Shown here in pieces: positions 36,001 through 49,468 of a stretch of DNA of 64,000 nucleotides. The stretch is taken from assembly GCF_963662255.1 (NCBI RefSeq), contig NC_085047.1:90144259-90208258 (forward strand). Direction: 5' to 3'. Every line of letters starts with the position of its first letter. Within the stretch, counting starts at the first letter, position 1. The stretch comes from Cinclus cinclus. Its lineage: Eukaryota; Chordata; Aves; Passeriformes; Cinclidae. Made by a program: the position numbers and the translations under genes. The notes beneath the pieces were generated by a model, which did not search any database, was not told where the DNA came from, and was given only the letters and a program-made list of their open reading frames with translations.

Positions 36001-39000
36001 CTCCAACATAGAAGAGAAAAAATGTCTACAGCCTACCAGATTCTCAAATATGCATGTTTTTTTTCTGGTTTTGAGCAAAAAGGCATATAGGTTTATCATA
36101 TATTATTTCAACAAGCTATGAGATTTGCTGTCTATTAAGATAAACTGGAAATGTAAAGACCAAATAGGGTTCCTAAAGTTTGCCTCCTCTGTTTCATCAT
36201 GTAGAATCCCAAAACTTAGTTTACTGAAAAAACTTTGGTTTCTAAAGTGCAGTGTGCATCAGATGACTGGCTCCTACAAAGATTGTTTTCCATACAGAGC
36301 ATCTTTTTGATTTGGGAATTTTCCAATTTTTCAGCATGAAGGCATTTGTGACATTTATTTTATTTTATTTTTAAAGGCTATAAATGCTTCTTGTAGAGGG
36401 TTAGCTCCAGCAGAATCCAGGTGTGAAGTCATTGTCCAGTACCCTTTTCACCCACAGAAAGGGACAGAGCTGCATGGTGGGAAAGTTTGAGCTCTGGTAT
36501 GGCTGAAGACACTTCAGGTGTCCAGTCAGGGCTGGGAGCAGTCAGCTTTGGCTTTGTGTTAGTGAGGGCAATTAGAAGATTCCTGTAGATTGAAACAGAG
36601 GGATTTGGGTATCTTATTTACACACCATTTACATTTTGGGGAACCATTGAGGACAAGGAATGCTAGATATGCTAGTCATCTGCAAGAGAGATCCCTCTAA
36701 AAATGTAAACTGAAGTACAATTAAGTAGTGACAGTTGGGATAATTCCTCCAAAAAGCACACCCCTGATGTGAAATGGAACACATATGCAGACCTCCTGCA
36801 TGCTGGCACCTATTGCTATCATTTGTAGGAACTGAGAAATGTCTAAAGTTTTCTTTTCAAATTTAGAAAAGAGAAAGAGCTGGTATTCCTTTTCTCTTTG
36901 TCCCATATAGCATGAACTATTCATGTTCTGAATGCCCATATGATGCCAGAGGTGTGGAGGTTTGTGAGCAGCAGCACATGTTTCTGTGCTGTGCCTTGGA
37001 GTGAGCACCAAGCATACAGGAGAGCACCTGGCATGACATGATCTGCTTTATCACAGTGGCAGGATGCTGCCAAATGGGTGACATTGCCAGCCAGGCATGA
37101 AATGACATGAAAGCTGTCCAGTGTGTGCCTCTGGCAGATGCAGCAGCTACAGCTCAAGCAAGAAAAAGGGGAAATACAGACCTAGGAGCATTTTTCACCT
37201 GCTTCTGGCCTGACCTCATTCAGTAGTATTTATTTATCAAAACAGGAATCACAGGGAATGTGTGAAAAGCTCCAGTTCAACACTGAAGTTGAATCCTCTA
37301 CTGCCAAGGAAGGTGACAACAACTACCACAGCACTTGTGAAGAGAAGGTGCTTGAAGAGTGCATATTTCATGGAGGAGTGGTTTGAGACTCTGCTTTTGT
37401 TTTAAACAGCGCTCCATTTAATGTAAATGGAAAAGAAGCCCTCAAGGATGAATCCAGGAATCCGAGGACAGCTCCAGCTTGGATGAAGGCTCCTTCAGCT
37501 GAGTTTGTTCAGGTGAGAACAATTCTCTTGCACTGTTAGGGACAAGGGACTCCCACGTGAGCGTGTCCATTGCAGTGAGGAGTGATGAGGGCTGACTGGC
37601 TCAGCGATGCTAACCAGGCTGTGATAAATAGCTTGGTGTCTCTGCCCTGCTCTTTGCTGCAACCTGGGCAGGGACTGCAATCTTCTGAGACACTGGCGAG
37701 TTTGAGCCACTCACTGCTAGACAGGCACCATTCTGGATGGGTGCAGAAACAGAGCCAGAGAAGATTTGAGAAATTTCCCATCAAACACAAGTTTGGAAGC
37801 CTTCTGGTTTTGGTGGATATGGAGTAAAAGTTTCAGTTCATGCATTTGGCTGTTGAATCCTAAGCCCTGCCAAGCCTTTCTTTGGATGGAAACTTTGTTT
37901 TCTTAAAGCATACTCCATTGCCCCTCCTTAGTTCAATGGAAGTGGTAGCAGTGACTCCAGCAGAGGCTTGGAGGGACAAAGTGCTTCTGGAAGAGAATAT
38001 CGATTGTTACAGGAGACATGATCTCACCCGCCTCTGCTGGCCATCACTACTTTTAATTAGCAGCTGGAGTCACACAAAATCATCAAGAGTACATCTGACT
38101 AATTTATAGAAAGTTCATCTTAATAGAAATGTATGACTGAAACCATTTGGTTAAGCTAATTTGGTTTGGTAATTTGGTTAAGTGCCCATTTTTGCTGTAC
38201 TGCTAATGCAAATACTGTGAGGAAAGCTAAATGCAGAGAGGCAGCAAAAGAAAATGTAATCTCTTGCTAATCAGATGGAATTTAGCAATCTATGGTAGTT
38301 TTTTACTAGCTTTCATTTCTCAACCACTTAACTGAAGCAGTACTCCTTCAGTTTTTATTAGAAACTGCAGACATTTTTCTGACAGTCTTCTTGAGAAGAC
38401 CAAGAGAAAGCAACTATTATTCTTCATGATAAATGGAAATCTTGGAATCTTGGAAATCTTGTTCTTGATGGATATTCAGGCTTCTAATGAAGTCAGTAGA
38501 AATTGGAGATGGAATTGTAACACTTCTTTCTTTTGTAGTCTAATATAATTAGGGGTGAAGTAATGGAGAAACCAGAACCAGCAGTGAAATTCTGTAATGC
38601 CTATGGCACCCTGTGCTCAGATTTCACACAAATAAAAGATGGCTTGCTTTCTGTTCCAGTGGGGAAAACACTCTAGGTGCAATAGGCTGCAAATGATGAA
38701 CAAACTCTGTAAGCATTAAAAATCTTGGATTAAATCTACTGAGTTTCATGAATGTTCAGAACTGTCTGACAGTTTTCTGCAGTAGTTCTGAGGCTTTATA
38801 TATAGGTATTTATAAAATTGAAGTGCCTGTCAACCGATTGAAACATGTACTATAAAATATGTTTGGGAATGAGAAAAAGTGCATCAACTTAATTTATTTT
38901 TCCAGATGGAAAAAAATCAGGTTTTTAAATCAACACCTTGAGTGACATGAAAACTGGGAAAGGAGAAGTTAGTTCCTTCATTTTTCTGTCCAGTTGCTTT

Positions 39001-39098
39001 AGTGTCAGGCTTGGAATTGTACCCTAAACATATCAAAGCTTTTTTGATAAGTGCCATTTTTTAGGACTTTGTGTCCAAATCAAAATGATAGAACTCAG

Positions 39099-39155
39099 TA
39101 CATATATACATACATACATACATACAGGCATACATATATATTCACACATACATAT
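39099..39155. repeat. (CATA)n / (TA)n microsatellite
   Basis: The tract starts with catatata, continues with about five catа-type tetranucleotide units (tacatacatacatacatac), has one interruption (aggca) and resumes as tacatatatattcacacatacatatg. It is an imperfect compound microsatellite, likely length-variable. Confidence 0.9.
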
Positions 39156-41491
39156 GGAAGCACAAGACTGTGACATAGGAAAATGTATTTTCTATTTTTT
39201 TACCTTCAGAGGTTGCTGTCATGCCAATGGATCCTAGGGGAAGTCTCCCAATAATTATGTGTGTAGAAACCTTGGGTCAAATTGCATCAAGTATGTATGT
39301 GTTCTCCATCAACTCTGGTGTGATTCATATTCAGGAAAGGGTGGAATTAGGTTACAAATAGAAGAAAAACTGCAGTGGAGAACAGTCCTCCAGTCTTCGG
39401 GAAGAATAATGTGTTCCTTTCGCTTTGCAGAAAGAGGCAGATCCAGAGCTTTGCTTTCTTTCTGACTGCTTGTGGCTGGAGATCTGATGACCCTAATATT
39501 CAGCTTCACTTCCATTCCCACTGGAGGCTCTGGCTGGCTAAATGGATAGACTCTTTATGCTCACTGCCCATAAAAAAATCTCTAGACAATATTTTCTGTG
39601 TTGAGAATTATGTTCAAGTGGATTAACTCATTCCATGTGCCAAGATTTTATTTCCTCTGAGCCTGTTTTTTCAGTGTCACTAACAGACACAGCTACTCTC
39701 AGATTCCTTTGGCAGTTAAAAATAACTGAATTAAAAACAATGGATAATGTGGAAAACTTTCTAACACCTTGCTTGAGTCTGATTTATTAACCCTTTTGAA
39801 ACTCATAACCTTGCTTATTTTCCCTGGCATCTCCTCGGCAACTCAGAGTTTGCTTAACCTCACAGGGCCAAAGCTCTGTGCACAAGTGATATTATTCTCC
39901 TTTATCTCAAAGAAAAATGGGGTTGCCATCAGACCCCTCAAGGAGTAAAAAGCAGATGATTATGTCATGTCATCTTGGCTACGTTGCAGGTAAGGGATGG
40001 GGACTTACAGGATCCCTTTATTTCCTCTGCTCCTCAGGACAATGATTGTTCACATCATCAGTATCCTCTGCCTTGATTATTTTCAGTTTCTCTATAGACA
40101 AGATATAATGATCATGGAAACTTGAGCAAGTTTTACAGATAATAAGGGTTGAGGAGCCTCTTACAAACTGTGATAATTTTTAATAAAGTTCTGGCATCAA
40201 TAAAGTATGAATAACCTTTTTGGTAGAGTGATGTATTTTTGTAGCATCTTATAAAATTATTTCATGAAAAGCTTGAAACTCATTGCTTGTTAGTACAGGT
40301 AACTTTGGCTGGCCACTCTCACTCTGTCTGGATCAGCTGAAAATCTTTAAATTTCCATGCAATAATTTTGTTCTCCAGTTCAAAACAGCCTGCCATTTGT
40401 TTTAAGCTGAGAACATATCTTCCCCTAGTGTTACAAGATGATGAAAACCAGCAAACAGAAAGATTTACTGCGTGGTGCTGGTGACAACCTTTTGCCCACA
40501 GTCCCTTTGGGGACTGCAGATAGTGATGGTAATGGATAATCTATGAGTTGCAGGCTGCTTGAACAGTTTTTGTCTGAGTGCCATTGCTGCAAGTGCAGGC
40601 ATGTGCACACACATGCTGAAAGCCAGGACTGGTGCATTGATCCAACATCAACAAGTGCAGACATCTACCAGGCATCACAGGTGAAGTATTCAGCACACAA
40701 CACCAGGGTTGCATTTGCAAATTGAAATTTCAGCTCTCTTAATTAGTCTGATAGACCTCAAAATGCCAATCAATACCCAGGAGGCTTTTCAAGCCTCAAG
40801 GAAAAGAGATGACAGACCTAAGAGGAATGTTTTCTTCATCTGAATTAGCCAAGTGACTCTGAAAGGTTTTAAGACAAAGTGTCAGCAGTATTACAGCTAT
40901 TGCATGCTAATACCCTTAAATCCAAGTACACTTTTGAAGTGCGTGTATTCCAGGCACTGATTAGCTGGTTTACCTACATAAGGTTGCAAGATATCATCTG
41001 GAAAATAACTGCAAGGACTTTAGCAAAACCATTAGTGTTGATAAACTTGGGGGAGGAAAAAAAAAACTGGAGAAAAAAAAGGAAGACTTAATTATTTTCT
41101 TGCTAATTAATATATAAACAACCTCAGGTGTTTTATAGTGTTAACTAAGCTACCTATTTTGTAAAGCTAGTTGCAAGGGTTTGAGGTCCCTTTATAATGT
41201 GGTCCAGAATCAAAGGTAATGGTGTACACAAAGTTCTAGAATTATGTACACAAAATTCTAGCACATCATGAGTCACTTCAGGCTGGGGTTTCAAATGTGT
41301 TTCACACCTGCAGGAGTGCTTTGTGGCATTTGGAAAAATGTATGCAGATATCCAAGTAAATGGTGCCAAATCAAGAGGGCACCAGTTAAGAAGCTGGATG
41401 ACTCTATTGGCCTCACTTTCTACGTTTCTGTGACTGAAATAATGCTGATCTGCATCTCACGGGAATGGAAAGTTTGCTGGAAGTGATTATT

Positions 41492-41507
41492 AAACAAACA
41501 AACAAAA
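41492..41507. repeat. Short (AAAC)n microsatellite
   Basis: About four units of AAAC followed by AAAAAG. Confidence 0.75.
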
Positions 41508-44500
41508 AGTCTATATAGGTTTCATTGCAGAGAAAACTCCTATGGAGTAATTAAATTTTTCCACATCTCTCCTTGCACATGTCCAAAATTAACAGATTGA
41601 ATTACAGGACTGACTACAGCTGTGAGTTGATGGCAGACACAAAAGTACGTGGAAAATAAATCTGATTCCAATCTCTCCAAGTAATAGTTAAACAGTTTTA
41701 AGTTAAATTACTGAAAAAAATACAATAGCAATTGTTCTTACTTACAGTATAAGCACATTTTGGTATGGTTAATATTCAGCAAGGATTATAACGAAATTCT
41801 GTGTACTCCATTAGAAGTTGCAGGTTTTTTACTTCCTCTCAGAAAGGGTGTTGAGTTGCAGCCTGAGATTAGTCTCAAGGCTACACCCCGATGCTGAATA
41901 AAATGCTGCCATCTTTTGGCTGCACTGGACAAGAACAGGTAGAAAAATTTGTACAAGATTTTACCTTCAGCAAGACAAGAAACCATTCCTTCTTCTGCAC
42001 TAGCTGCTCCCAAGGGTCTTGTTATCAGCCATACCCTGCTATCCCTGTCTTCTGTCATGGACTGTAACTCCATGGATGCTGAACAAAAAGTGGCTCTTTT
42101 CCACATAATGAAAAACATGAATATACAACCCAAAAGAAAACCCCCATCAACAAAAACAAGTAATGAGTGCGGGGGGATGGATAAACAGGATAATTCATCT
42201 AATGGCAGACAGCCCTAGGATACAAGGAAAAGTGCAAGGCTGCGTTTCCTCTCCTTGAATTCTGGAATCCAACATTTATTTCTTTTATATTAAGTAAAGT
42301 TTTCTACAATACATTATATCACTTCTCTCTCTCAGAGATCTGCAGCATGCTAGAACAAAAATATGTTTTCAGAACACAATAATCCACAAATTCAGGGGAT
42401 GTTTAAGCAGTACCATTCAAATATTTGTTATGCTTTTGCACAGGAGTGAATAGAAAAAAATTAATTGTCCATATTTTGTTAAAATGTAATTGCCAATTGT
42501 GCACCCAGCATCAATTAACGCTTGTCCAGCACGTAAATATTTCTCAACCTTCCTAATACTGTCAAGGGACTCACTTTGTGAGAAAAACTAAAGCCTGTGT
42601 TTTGCAAGGATCATTGCTCATAAGGTTAAGGATTATTCCTGCATGCATATACCTGTATTTGAGGCTTTTGTAGAATTTAGTTTGCTAGTGGTTGGTTTGA
42701 ATGCATCAGGCTTTGGGAAATTATAACTGATGTGCCTCCTGTAAGCATTTAGGGATCCTGTAAGGTAGGTGATATATTTTGAAACAGGCTCAAAATAACA
42801 CTTATCTAGAAAATATACTACTTTTAAATAGACATAGCTCAGATTTATACAGGTATTATTCTATAGGTATATATTTGCTTTATTCATATTTTTATCAAAT
42901 ATAGCCTAATCTTGATCATAAAAGCTAAAGTCTATCTTTCCTAGCACTGAATCTGTAAGTCAGCAAGAGATGTTCCCTCTCAACCCATATGAGGAGCTAT
43001 GTCCAAGGAATGCCCTATTCCAGGAAGAAATGCGCTGTGCTTCCATTTTCCTGGCAGAAGCCTGGCTGAGAGGAGATTTTCTTCTTTCAAGCCTCAGACC
43101 CCAATCCTACTTTCCTCCCCATTACAGTTCAGCTTCTAAGAAAACCACAAAGAGGAGATAAACTCAGTTCTGAAGAATGAATCTAAATTAAACCTCAAAG
43201 AAATCCATTCTCTTAGACGTTCGAAGTCCAAAGACACCAACATTTTACTGCTCTGCTTCACTTAAGTCATGTAATTGAAATGAATGGCAGAAGCTGTGGA
43301 GGTTAAATGGCTGCTGTGGCTCAGTAGTAAAACCTGCCTCTGGCACAGTCCTATTCTCTCAAGTCTCAACAGCCTGTTGGCTGACAGGAGTTGAGTGCCA
43401 TCACTGGCAGAAATCAAGAAAGCGATACAGGCAGAGATGGCTTTCAGAAACTTCAGAGTCCTAGTCCAGGTGCTTGAGTATCCATTAATATTTGCAATCT
43501 GGGTCATTACTCTGGAACAGGAGAGGCATTTTTGTCTGAGGACGCATCCTGAAACATCAGAGCAATCCTGCCATCACAGCTTGTAACAGATCCCAGTGCA
43601 AGGGGTGTGTGTCCTGGCCTTCCTCTGGGCCCCTGATGAGGAGACAAGGAAGAAAACCTTGAGCATTTCACATGGTGTTTGCCACACAGGTGTTCACGTG
43701 GCTGGTTTCCTCAACCAGCCATTTCTACTGTGGACTTGCTGGTTATTGTTAAAGTTATGACACAGGCTTGGCAGACATTTGATGGAGATGTCTTTCCTTA
43801 TTTTCAGGAAGCAGCAATGCTAACTATGGAACATGACAAGTATTCAGCAAATTGCTTTTTGCAGAATGTGAATGTTGATCTCATTCAATTATGTTTTTGG
43901 CCAGGACTGTCATAAAGCCTCCAAAGTATTCTCTTAGGGATTTATAATCACTAATGCCAAGAAAAACCAGCTGTCATCTTGCTAAAAAATCTACTGAATT
44001 TCATAAGAAACCTTGCTCTTACGTAACACAGATGCTTCTGTTGGCAGAGTGTATTGCATCTGCTGCAAAAACAAAAACCTTGTTCTACAGCTAGATCTAA
44101 AGGGAAATAAAAAGCAAATAAATATTTTAATAATGATGCCTGCTTAAAACATGTTTCTGAATGAGTAACACTCTGAAACACCTGTAACATGGTTATTTGT
44201 CTTATTCTGTAAATTAAGCACAAATTATGCCTTGGCTACATCTGAGAGATAGATGTGTACTGTATGGGCAAATGCTGACAGACAGTTTATGTCAAAAGAT
44301 TAATTTGATGCATAGATATATTTTTCATGAAGAATGAAAGCTAGTGTTAATTTTATAGGTATTTAATGAAGATGTGGGAGACTGTAGATTTCTAATTTTG
44401 GAATCAAAGAGATAGCAGCTCTCTCAATTTCTCACAGAACAAAGTGCATGCCAAGCACTGACCAATTAAACTGAATTAATTTAATAAAAATAAAGAGAAC

Positions 44501-45089
44501 ATTATTTTCACTGCTCATCATGTCTTCACAGACCCGCTGCAAAACTATCACCTACTACAACTTCACAAACAAGTGATTCAGAAATATGACAAACATTGCT
44601 TTCTCTTAGTGGTAAAAAATGTCATGGAATTGATAATTTTGTAGGTTATAATCTGATACATTTTTCTGAGACAAACATTCTGAGAATCAATCCATTTTTG
44701 TCCTCCATTTGCACCAACTTTTTATTTTTACCACTAAACTTTTAGAGAAAAAACAAATCATTTTATTAAACTAAACTGAAATTTTATCCTGAAAGTTGAA
44801 AGTCAAGATTTAGTCCCACTCCATTATGACAGGCTTATAAAATTTGAGATTTTACCTGAAGAAGGGTAACACAGGAAGTGTAAGGAAAAGAAAATGTGGG
44901 AGAGACCCTAGGGAATAAAAAAGGTGTCAGTAAAGCAACCAAAAGACATATAGAGATGCATTTTCATATTCTTCTTATAAGTTTGACAAGAATGAAATCT
45001 GGGTGCAGCTAGGACACATTTTCTAGCAAAGAAACATTTTGCTGCAGGGAATTTTAAGCAAGGGAGGAAGATTTCCATAAGAAGTTCCT

Positions 45090-45110
45090 CTTTTTTTCTT
45101 TTTTTTTTTT
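45090..45110. repeat. T-rich homopolymer tract
   Basis: Eight T, one C and about twelve T. Low complexity. Confidence 0.8.
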
Positions 45111-45676
45111 GTAATAGGAATAGACTGGAGTGCTAAGTACATGAATTGGAAGAGATCAGAATAATGACAATTGTGGAACTGAAAAGAATTTTTTAAAATT
45201 CTCTGAGATGCCAGTTCATAAGAAATTCAGTTTGTGTTGCACTGGAAATGTGTGTTTGACAGACTGTGCTTTGCTTTAAAATGGATGGAAATAATTTTCA
45301 TCCTCCAGGAAACAGAATGAGCTAGTGGAGAACCCACCCTTCCAGGACCAATTGGTAAGAAAGAGGCAAGAATGGGACAACACTTCAGAAAAATTGATTC
45401 TGCTCCTGACTTATGTAGGAAAATTTACTAGCTAGTAATTTTGAGTCCCTAGCAAGATTTTTAAATATTAATGAAATTCTCAGAATGTTGCAAAATGTGT
45501 CTTTTTTTTATGTGTATGAAGAAAATTAGTATGTCCACTGTTTGGCTTGTTGCACATTGTTTCATTTTAAAACCTGTAGTTACTTACTTCAAATTAATTT
45601 CTCTTCTGAGGCTTTCAGACTTACATAATTTGACGTTTTCTTTACTTAGCTTCAAAAAGCCCTCAAAACCATGAAG

Positions 45677-45716
45677 AAACAAACAAACAAACAAAAAAAC
45701 CCAAACCAACAAACAG
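45677..45716. repeat. (AAAC)n microsatellite, degenerate 3' half
   Basis: Four to five clean AAAC units, then an A/C-rich degenerate half (aaaaaaacccaaaccaacaaac). Confidence 0.85.
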
Positions 45717-45885
45717 AAAAATACCTTGGTATACACAACCAGTATTTTTGAATCTCTTTCCCTGAACTTTTCATGTCAATTTTAACTGGCATCAGGCTTG
45801 AAGCATCTTTAAGTAAAAGCTTTTATAAATGAAATATATGATTGTCAGAGAAACAAGTTAAGCTGGACACTAGAGATTTAGGTAA

Positions 45886-45909
45886 TAAAAAAAGAAAGAA
45901 AGAAAAAAA
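45886..45909. repeat. (GAAA)n purine tract
   Basis: An A run, three GAAA units and a further A run form a polypurine low-complexity tract. Confidence 0.75.
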
Positions 45910-48807
45910 GCCCAGCAATAAACATCTCCTCTTACTAAGGAAATAATGATAAAAGAATATGGTTCTCATCATCAAGAATGCAAGGGTCAAAAGGGCAAAA
46001 GTTGTATCTCGACAGCAATTTAAATCCTGAACATGGACATGACTCTTTTGATCACCCAGAACACAAACAATAACAGCTGTAGATAAGTTCTAAGGGACAG
46101 ATTCCAAATCCTTTTTGCCCTTTATCCCACCATCTCCATTACTACTCAGTCATGGCACTCACATGCCTCAGCCAATCTTTGCTTGCCCTGTGGCTCCTGG
46201 GTATCCAGCCCAAGGATATGGATGGGGTAATTCAGGACAAGTAGCTGATTTTTATGGTGAGTTCTCCTTCTAAACCAAGGTACAGGAGAAGTCAGGAATA
46301 GTGAACTGAGATCTTGTGTGGTTCTTAAGCAAGGTTTATTCTCTTGCATCTGACAGCATGGAAGGTGTCTGTGGGTCTGTAACTTAGACAAAGCCAGAGC
46401 ATTCTATACATGTGAGAAAACCAAACCTACTGAAATTGAAGGAGGCAGCTGCCTCCTGTAACTCATCAGTGTTGAGAAATAACAGAACTGACTTCAAGTG
46501 CATAGCACAGGTGAAACAGCAATGAAAACATGGCATCAGATATTTCAGGGTTACACAGAACCAGCTTGGCCCAGATGGCTGGTGCCCAAATCAGTGTCTC
46601 TTGCAAAAAGCTTCTACCAAGAATGCCCGGGAACAAGAGAAAGTATCCACAGGGTACAACTGGTTTTCCTACTCTAATATAAAAATTACTTTCCAGTTAC
46701 CAGATAACCTCCATACTGTGAAACAAATTGAAGACTCTTGCCAATCTTTCAATGCATTAATTTCATCCTCCTCTGTAATGACCTCTCATAATTTTCTTCA
46801 CTCTAGTTTATTCTTCTGTGCATCTAATTCTGATCTTGGTGGCATCTACACATGCTTCCTTCCCTTTGCTGAAAACAGTCTGTCAGTTGAAGGAAGCAAG
46901 TCTCACATCCGTTATGAAATGTATCTACTGTAAAAAAAATTAATCTTAGATTCAAAGGAACAGATAAGTAGTTGCTAAGAAAACTAAGACTGTGGCAAGA
47001 GCATGTTCAGAAACACAAAACAGCTCAGAGCTGTACCTTCTACCTGTGGCAGATCTGACACTTGTAGTCATTGCTAGCTTGGACTGACAAATTACTCAAT
47101 ATTTTCCATTAACATTCCTGCTGGCAGGCCTTATAAGTACGGAGAGAACAGATTTCAGCTGACCTGGAGATAATGCTAGAAAGCAAACTGCCTCAGCCAC
47201 CTACCAAATTACTGACAAGCTCTGACTGGTACCCACTTGTCTCAGCCACTGGTGGATGGCAGGATGGCCGGACAGAGCAAAGCTAGAGAAAAACAGCACT
47301 TTGTCTTCCTCATCTCAAGCAATGGTTTCTGATTAAGAATCAGGAAACTCACAAGTTTTGTTCCCTTTCTATTGTCCAGGAGAAAACCTTTCCTCCAAGA
47401 AAAATCAGATTAGAAAATGGTTCAGGTGTGAAGAGCTCTGGATTGGTGTCATAGGCTTCTGCAGCCCCTTGGGCTTTGATGAAATGGATGCAAAATTCCT
47501 CAAGGTTCAAGAGGGACTGACAGAAGAGCTTGGGAAGCAGACATGGTTGATGAAAAGAACTGTTGGGCTGTAGTATGACTGTCAAGAAGCAGATGTGGTA
47601 GAGGCTGTTAAGGAGGCTGTATACTGTTCAGCATTAATTCCTGGGTACACAGGAACAGAGCTAAATATGCGAGCATCACAAATATTCCTTTCTGTTTCTG
47701 TCACTTGCATTCTTACTCAGACACACACCTGAGGGTGTGGTGTCCCAGAGGGGCAATGCAAACAGAAGGCTTGAATAATCAGGCCTTTAGAAAGTTCATT
47801 TTGTCAGAGGGAATCTTGATGATTTTTATTCTTTATTATTTGTCGTACTGCAAAATAACGTTCCAAAATCCTTCTTGGCTCTGAGCCACCTTTACTGTGG
47901 CCAGGCAACAAAGGAAACAGAAGGTGCCTCTGGGCAGCGCTGTGGCCCACCTCTTTTCCAGTGTGAGTGCTGGGAATGATGGAGCTGACAGAGTGAGGAA
48001 GGACAGAGAAGTGTCTGTAATCTGTTTTCTGGGGCATGTGCTTGCAGTAAGGCAGGATGGAGAGCACCATGTGGGACTTCTGTTGGAGAAAGGCTCTCCC
48101 AGCCAAATGAAAATATGTGGAGTGTGAACATGTAGAGTGCCAGACCTGTCTTCTGTAGTCCTTTAATCTTTTTTTCCTCTGCTCTTTTATTTTCAATCAG
48201 CATCTGCACTGAATATTTGTCTTCTGAGGACTAATATCAGCAATGTATGCTGTGCCCTCTCTTGGCTTCCATGGGAAAGCACGAGAGATGCCAGCAGTGG
48301 TTTGGAGGATGAAACTTGTGCTATACACCAGGCTGTGAAGCTTTCCAATCCTTGGTGTGGCTCTGGTCAGCCCTGTTCTTTCTCTGATGACAGCAGGTCA
48401 GAGAAACACATGATGTCTAGAGGGAACAACAATGTAAACTTGCTTCCATGTTGCATAAAAGTAAGGTAGGTTGGGTAAAGTCCTAATAGCAAAGTGAAGT
48501 TCTTCCATATTTCCCACTTTGTCTTTCTGAACAAGTTCCTTTTGCAGCCTCAGTTTCCCCTTTACTGCAGCAAAGAAAGATGTTCCTTATAAATCCCCCA
48601 TTACACTTGTGAAGTGAGGCACACATCAGTTACCTGGAGTCTCTTGCCTTCTGGGGTAACTTCTAACTATGTCTGGATTTCTGAGAGCTTTCCTGTGGGC
48701 TTACATGCTGATGGCAGAAGATTCTGGACATGAGCTGTGAATGGAAAGGCATTCCAAAGGCAAAGAATCTTCTTTGTCAGCTTCAAAATTATCTCTACTA
48801 AGCATTT

Positions 48808-49468
48808 ATTCATAGAATGGTTAAGGTTGGAAAAGACCTCTAAGATCATAAAATCCAACTGCCAACCCAGCACTGCTACATTCACCACTGAACTATGTCT
48901 CCAGGTGCCACATCCACTCATCTTTTGAACTCTCCCAAGGAATGGTAATTCCATCAGTTCCCTAAGCAGCCTATTCCAATGCCTTTCACCTTCTCAGTGA
49001 AGGAATTTTTTCTAACATTCAATCTAAACCTCCCCGGCACAACTTGAGACCATTTTCTCTTGTCCTGTTGTTGGTTACCTGGGAGAAGAGCCCAACTCCC
49101 ACCTGGCCACAGCCTCCTTTCAGGTGGTTGTAGAGAGTGATCAGGTCTCCCCTGAGCCTCCTCCTCTCCAGGCCAAACACCCCCAGTTCCTTCATCCACT
49201 CCTCATCAGACTTGTGCTCCAGGCCCTTCATCAGCTCCACTGCCCTTCTCTGGACACTCTCCAGCACCTCAATGTCCTTCTTGTAGTGAAGGCCCTAAAA
49301 CTGAACACAGAACTCGGGATGTGGCCTCACCAGTGCTGAGTACAGGGTGACAGTCACTGCCCTGGTCCTGCTGGCCACACGAATTCTGGTCCCAGCCAGG
49401 ATGCCACTGGATTTCTTGTCTGGGAACACTGCCAACTCATGTTCATCTGGCTGTTGACCAGGAAGTTG
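48808..49468 (-). mobile_element. CR1 LINE, 5'-truncated (ORF2 C-terminus and 3' UTR)
   Basis: This is the longest and best-preserved CR1 in the window, inserted in minus orientation. On the minus strand the ORF2 end reads [18 protein letters not shown] (about 49400-49330), then [20 protein letters not shown] and [20 protein letters not shown] (about 49265-49130), a near-classical CR1 C-terminus. The 3' UTR follows to the element end near 48808, where the plus strand shows catagaatggttaaggttgg, the complement of the CR1 terminal region. Frameshifts separate LYSALVRP from LESVQRR, so no intact ORF remains. It is over 600 bp of an element that is several kb when full length, which is ordinary CR1 5' truncation. 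Confidence 0.93.

Larger units (their letters stand above)
30691..48807. other. Non-coding DNA, no gene recognised
   Basis: No exon is supported in about 18 kb. Open frames of 60-130 codons are frequent but overlap on both strands and resemble no known family. Two stretches (about 36.9-37.8 kb and 47.2-48.3 kb) are less AT-rich than their surroundings, with several overlapping open frames, but neither shows a convincing splice pattern or motif. Simple repeats and a hairpin inside the interval are listed separately. Confidence 0.55.

Noticed and set aside
43310..43340. Another A-box-like word (tggctcagtagtaaaac) resembling a tRNA D-arm.
   Set aside because: No anticodon arm or T-arm can be folded in the next 70 bases; taken as chance.
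47804..48209. Overlapping minus-strand frames of 130 and 105 codons.
   Set aside because: Two frames of the same strand are open together and neither resembles a known protein, which points to composition and not selection.
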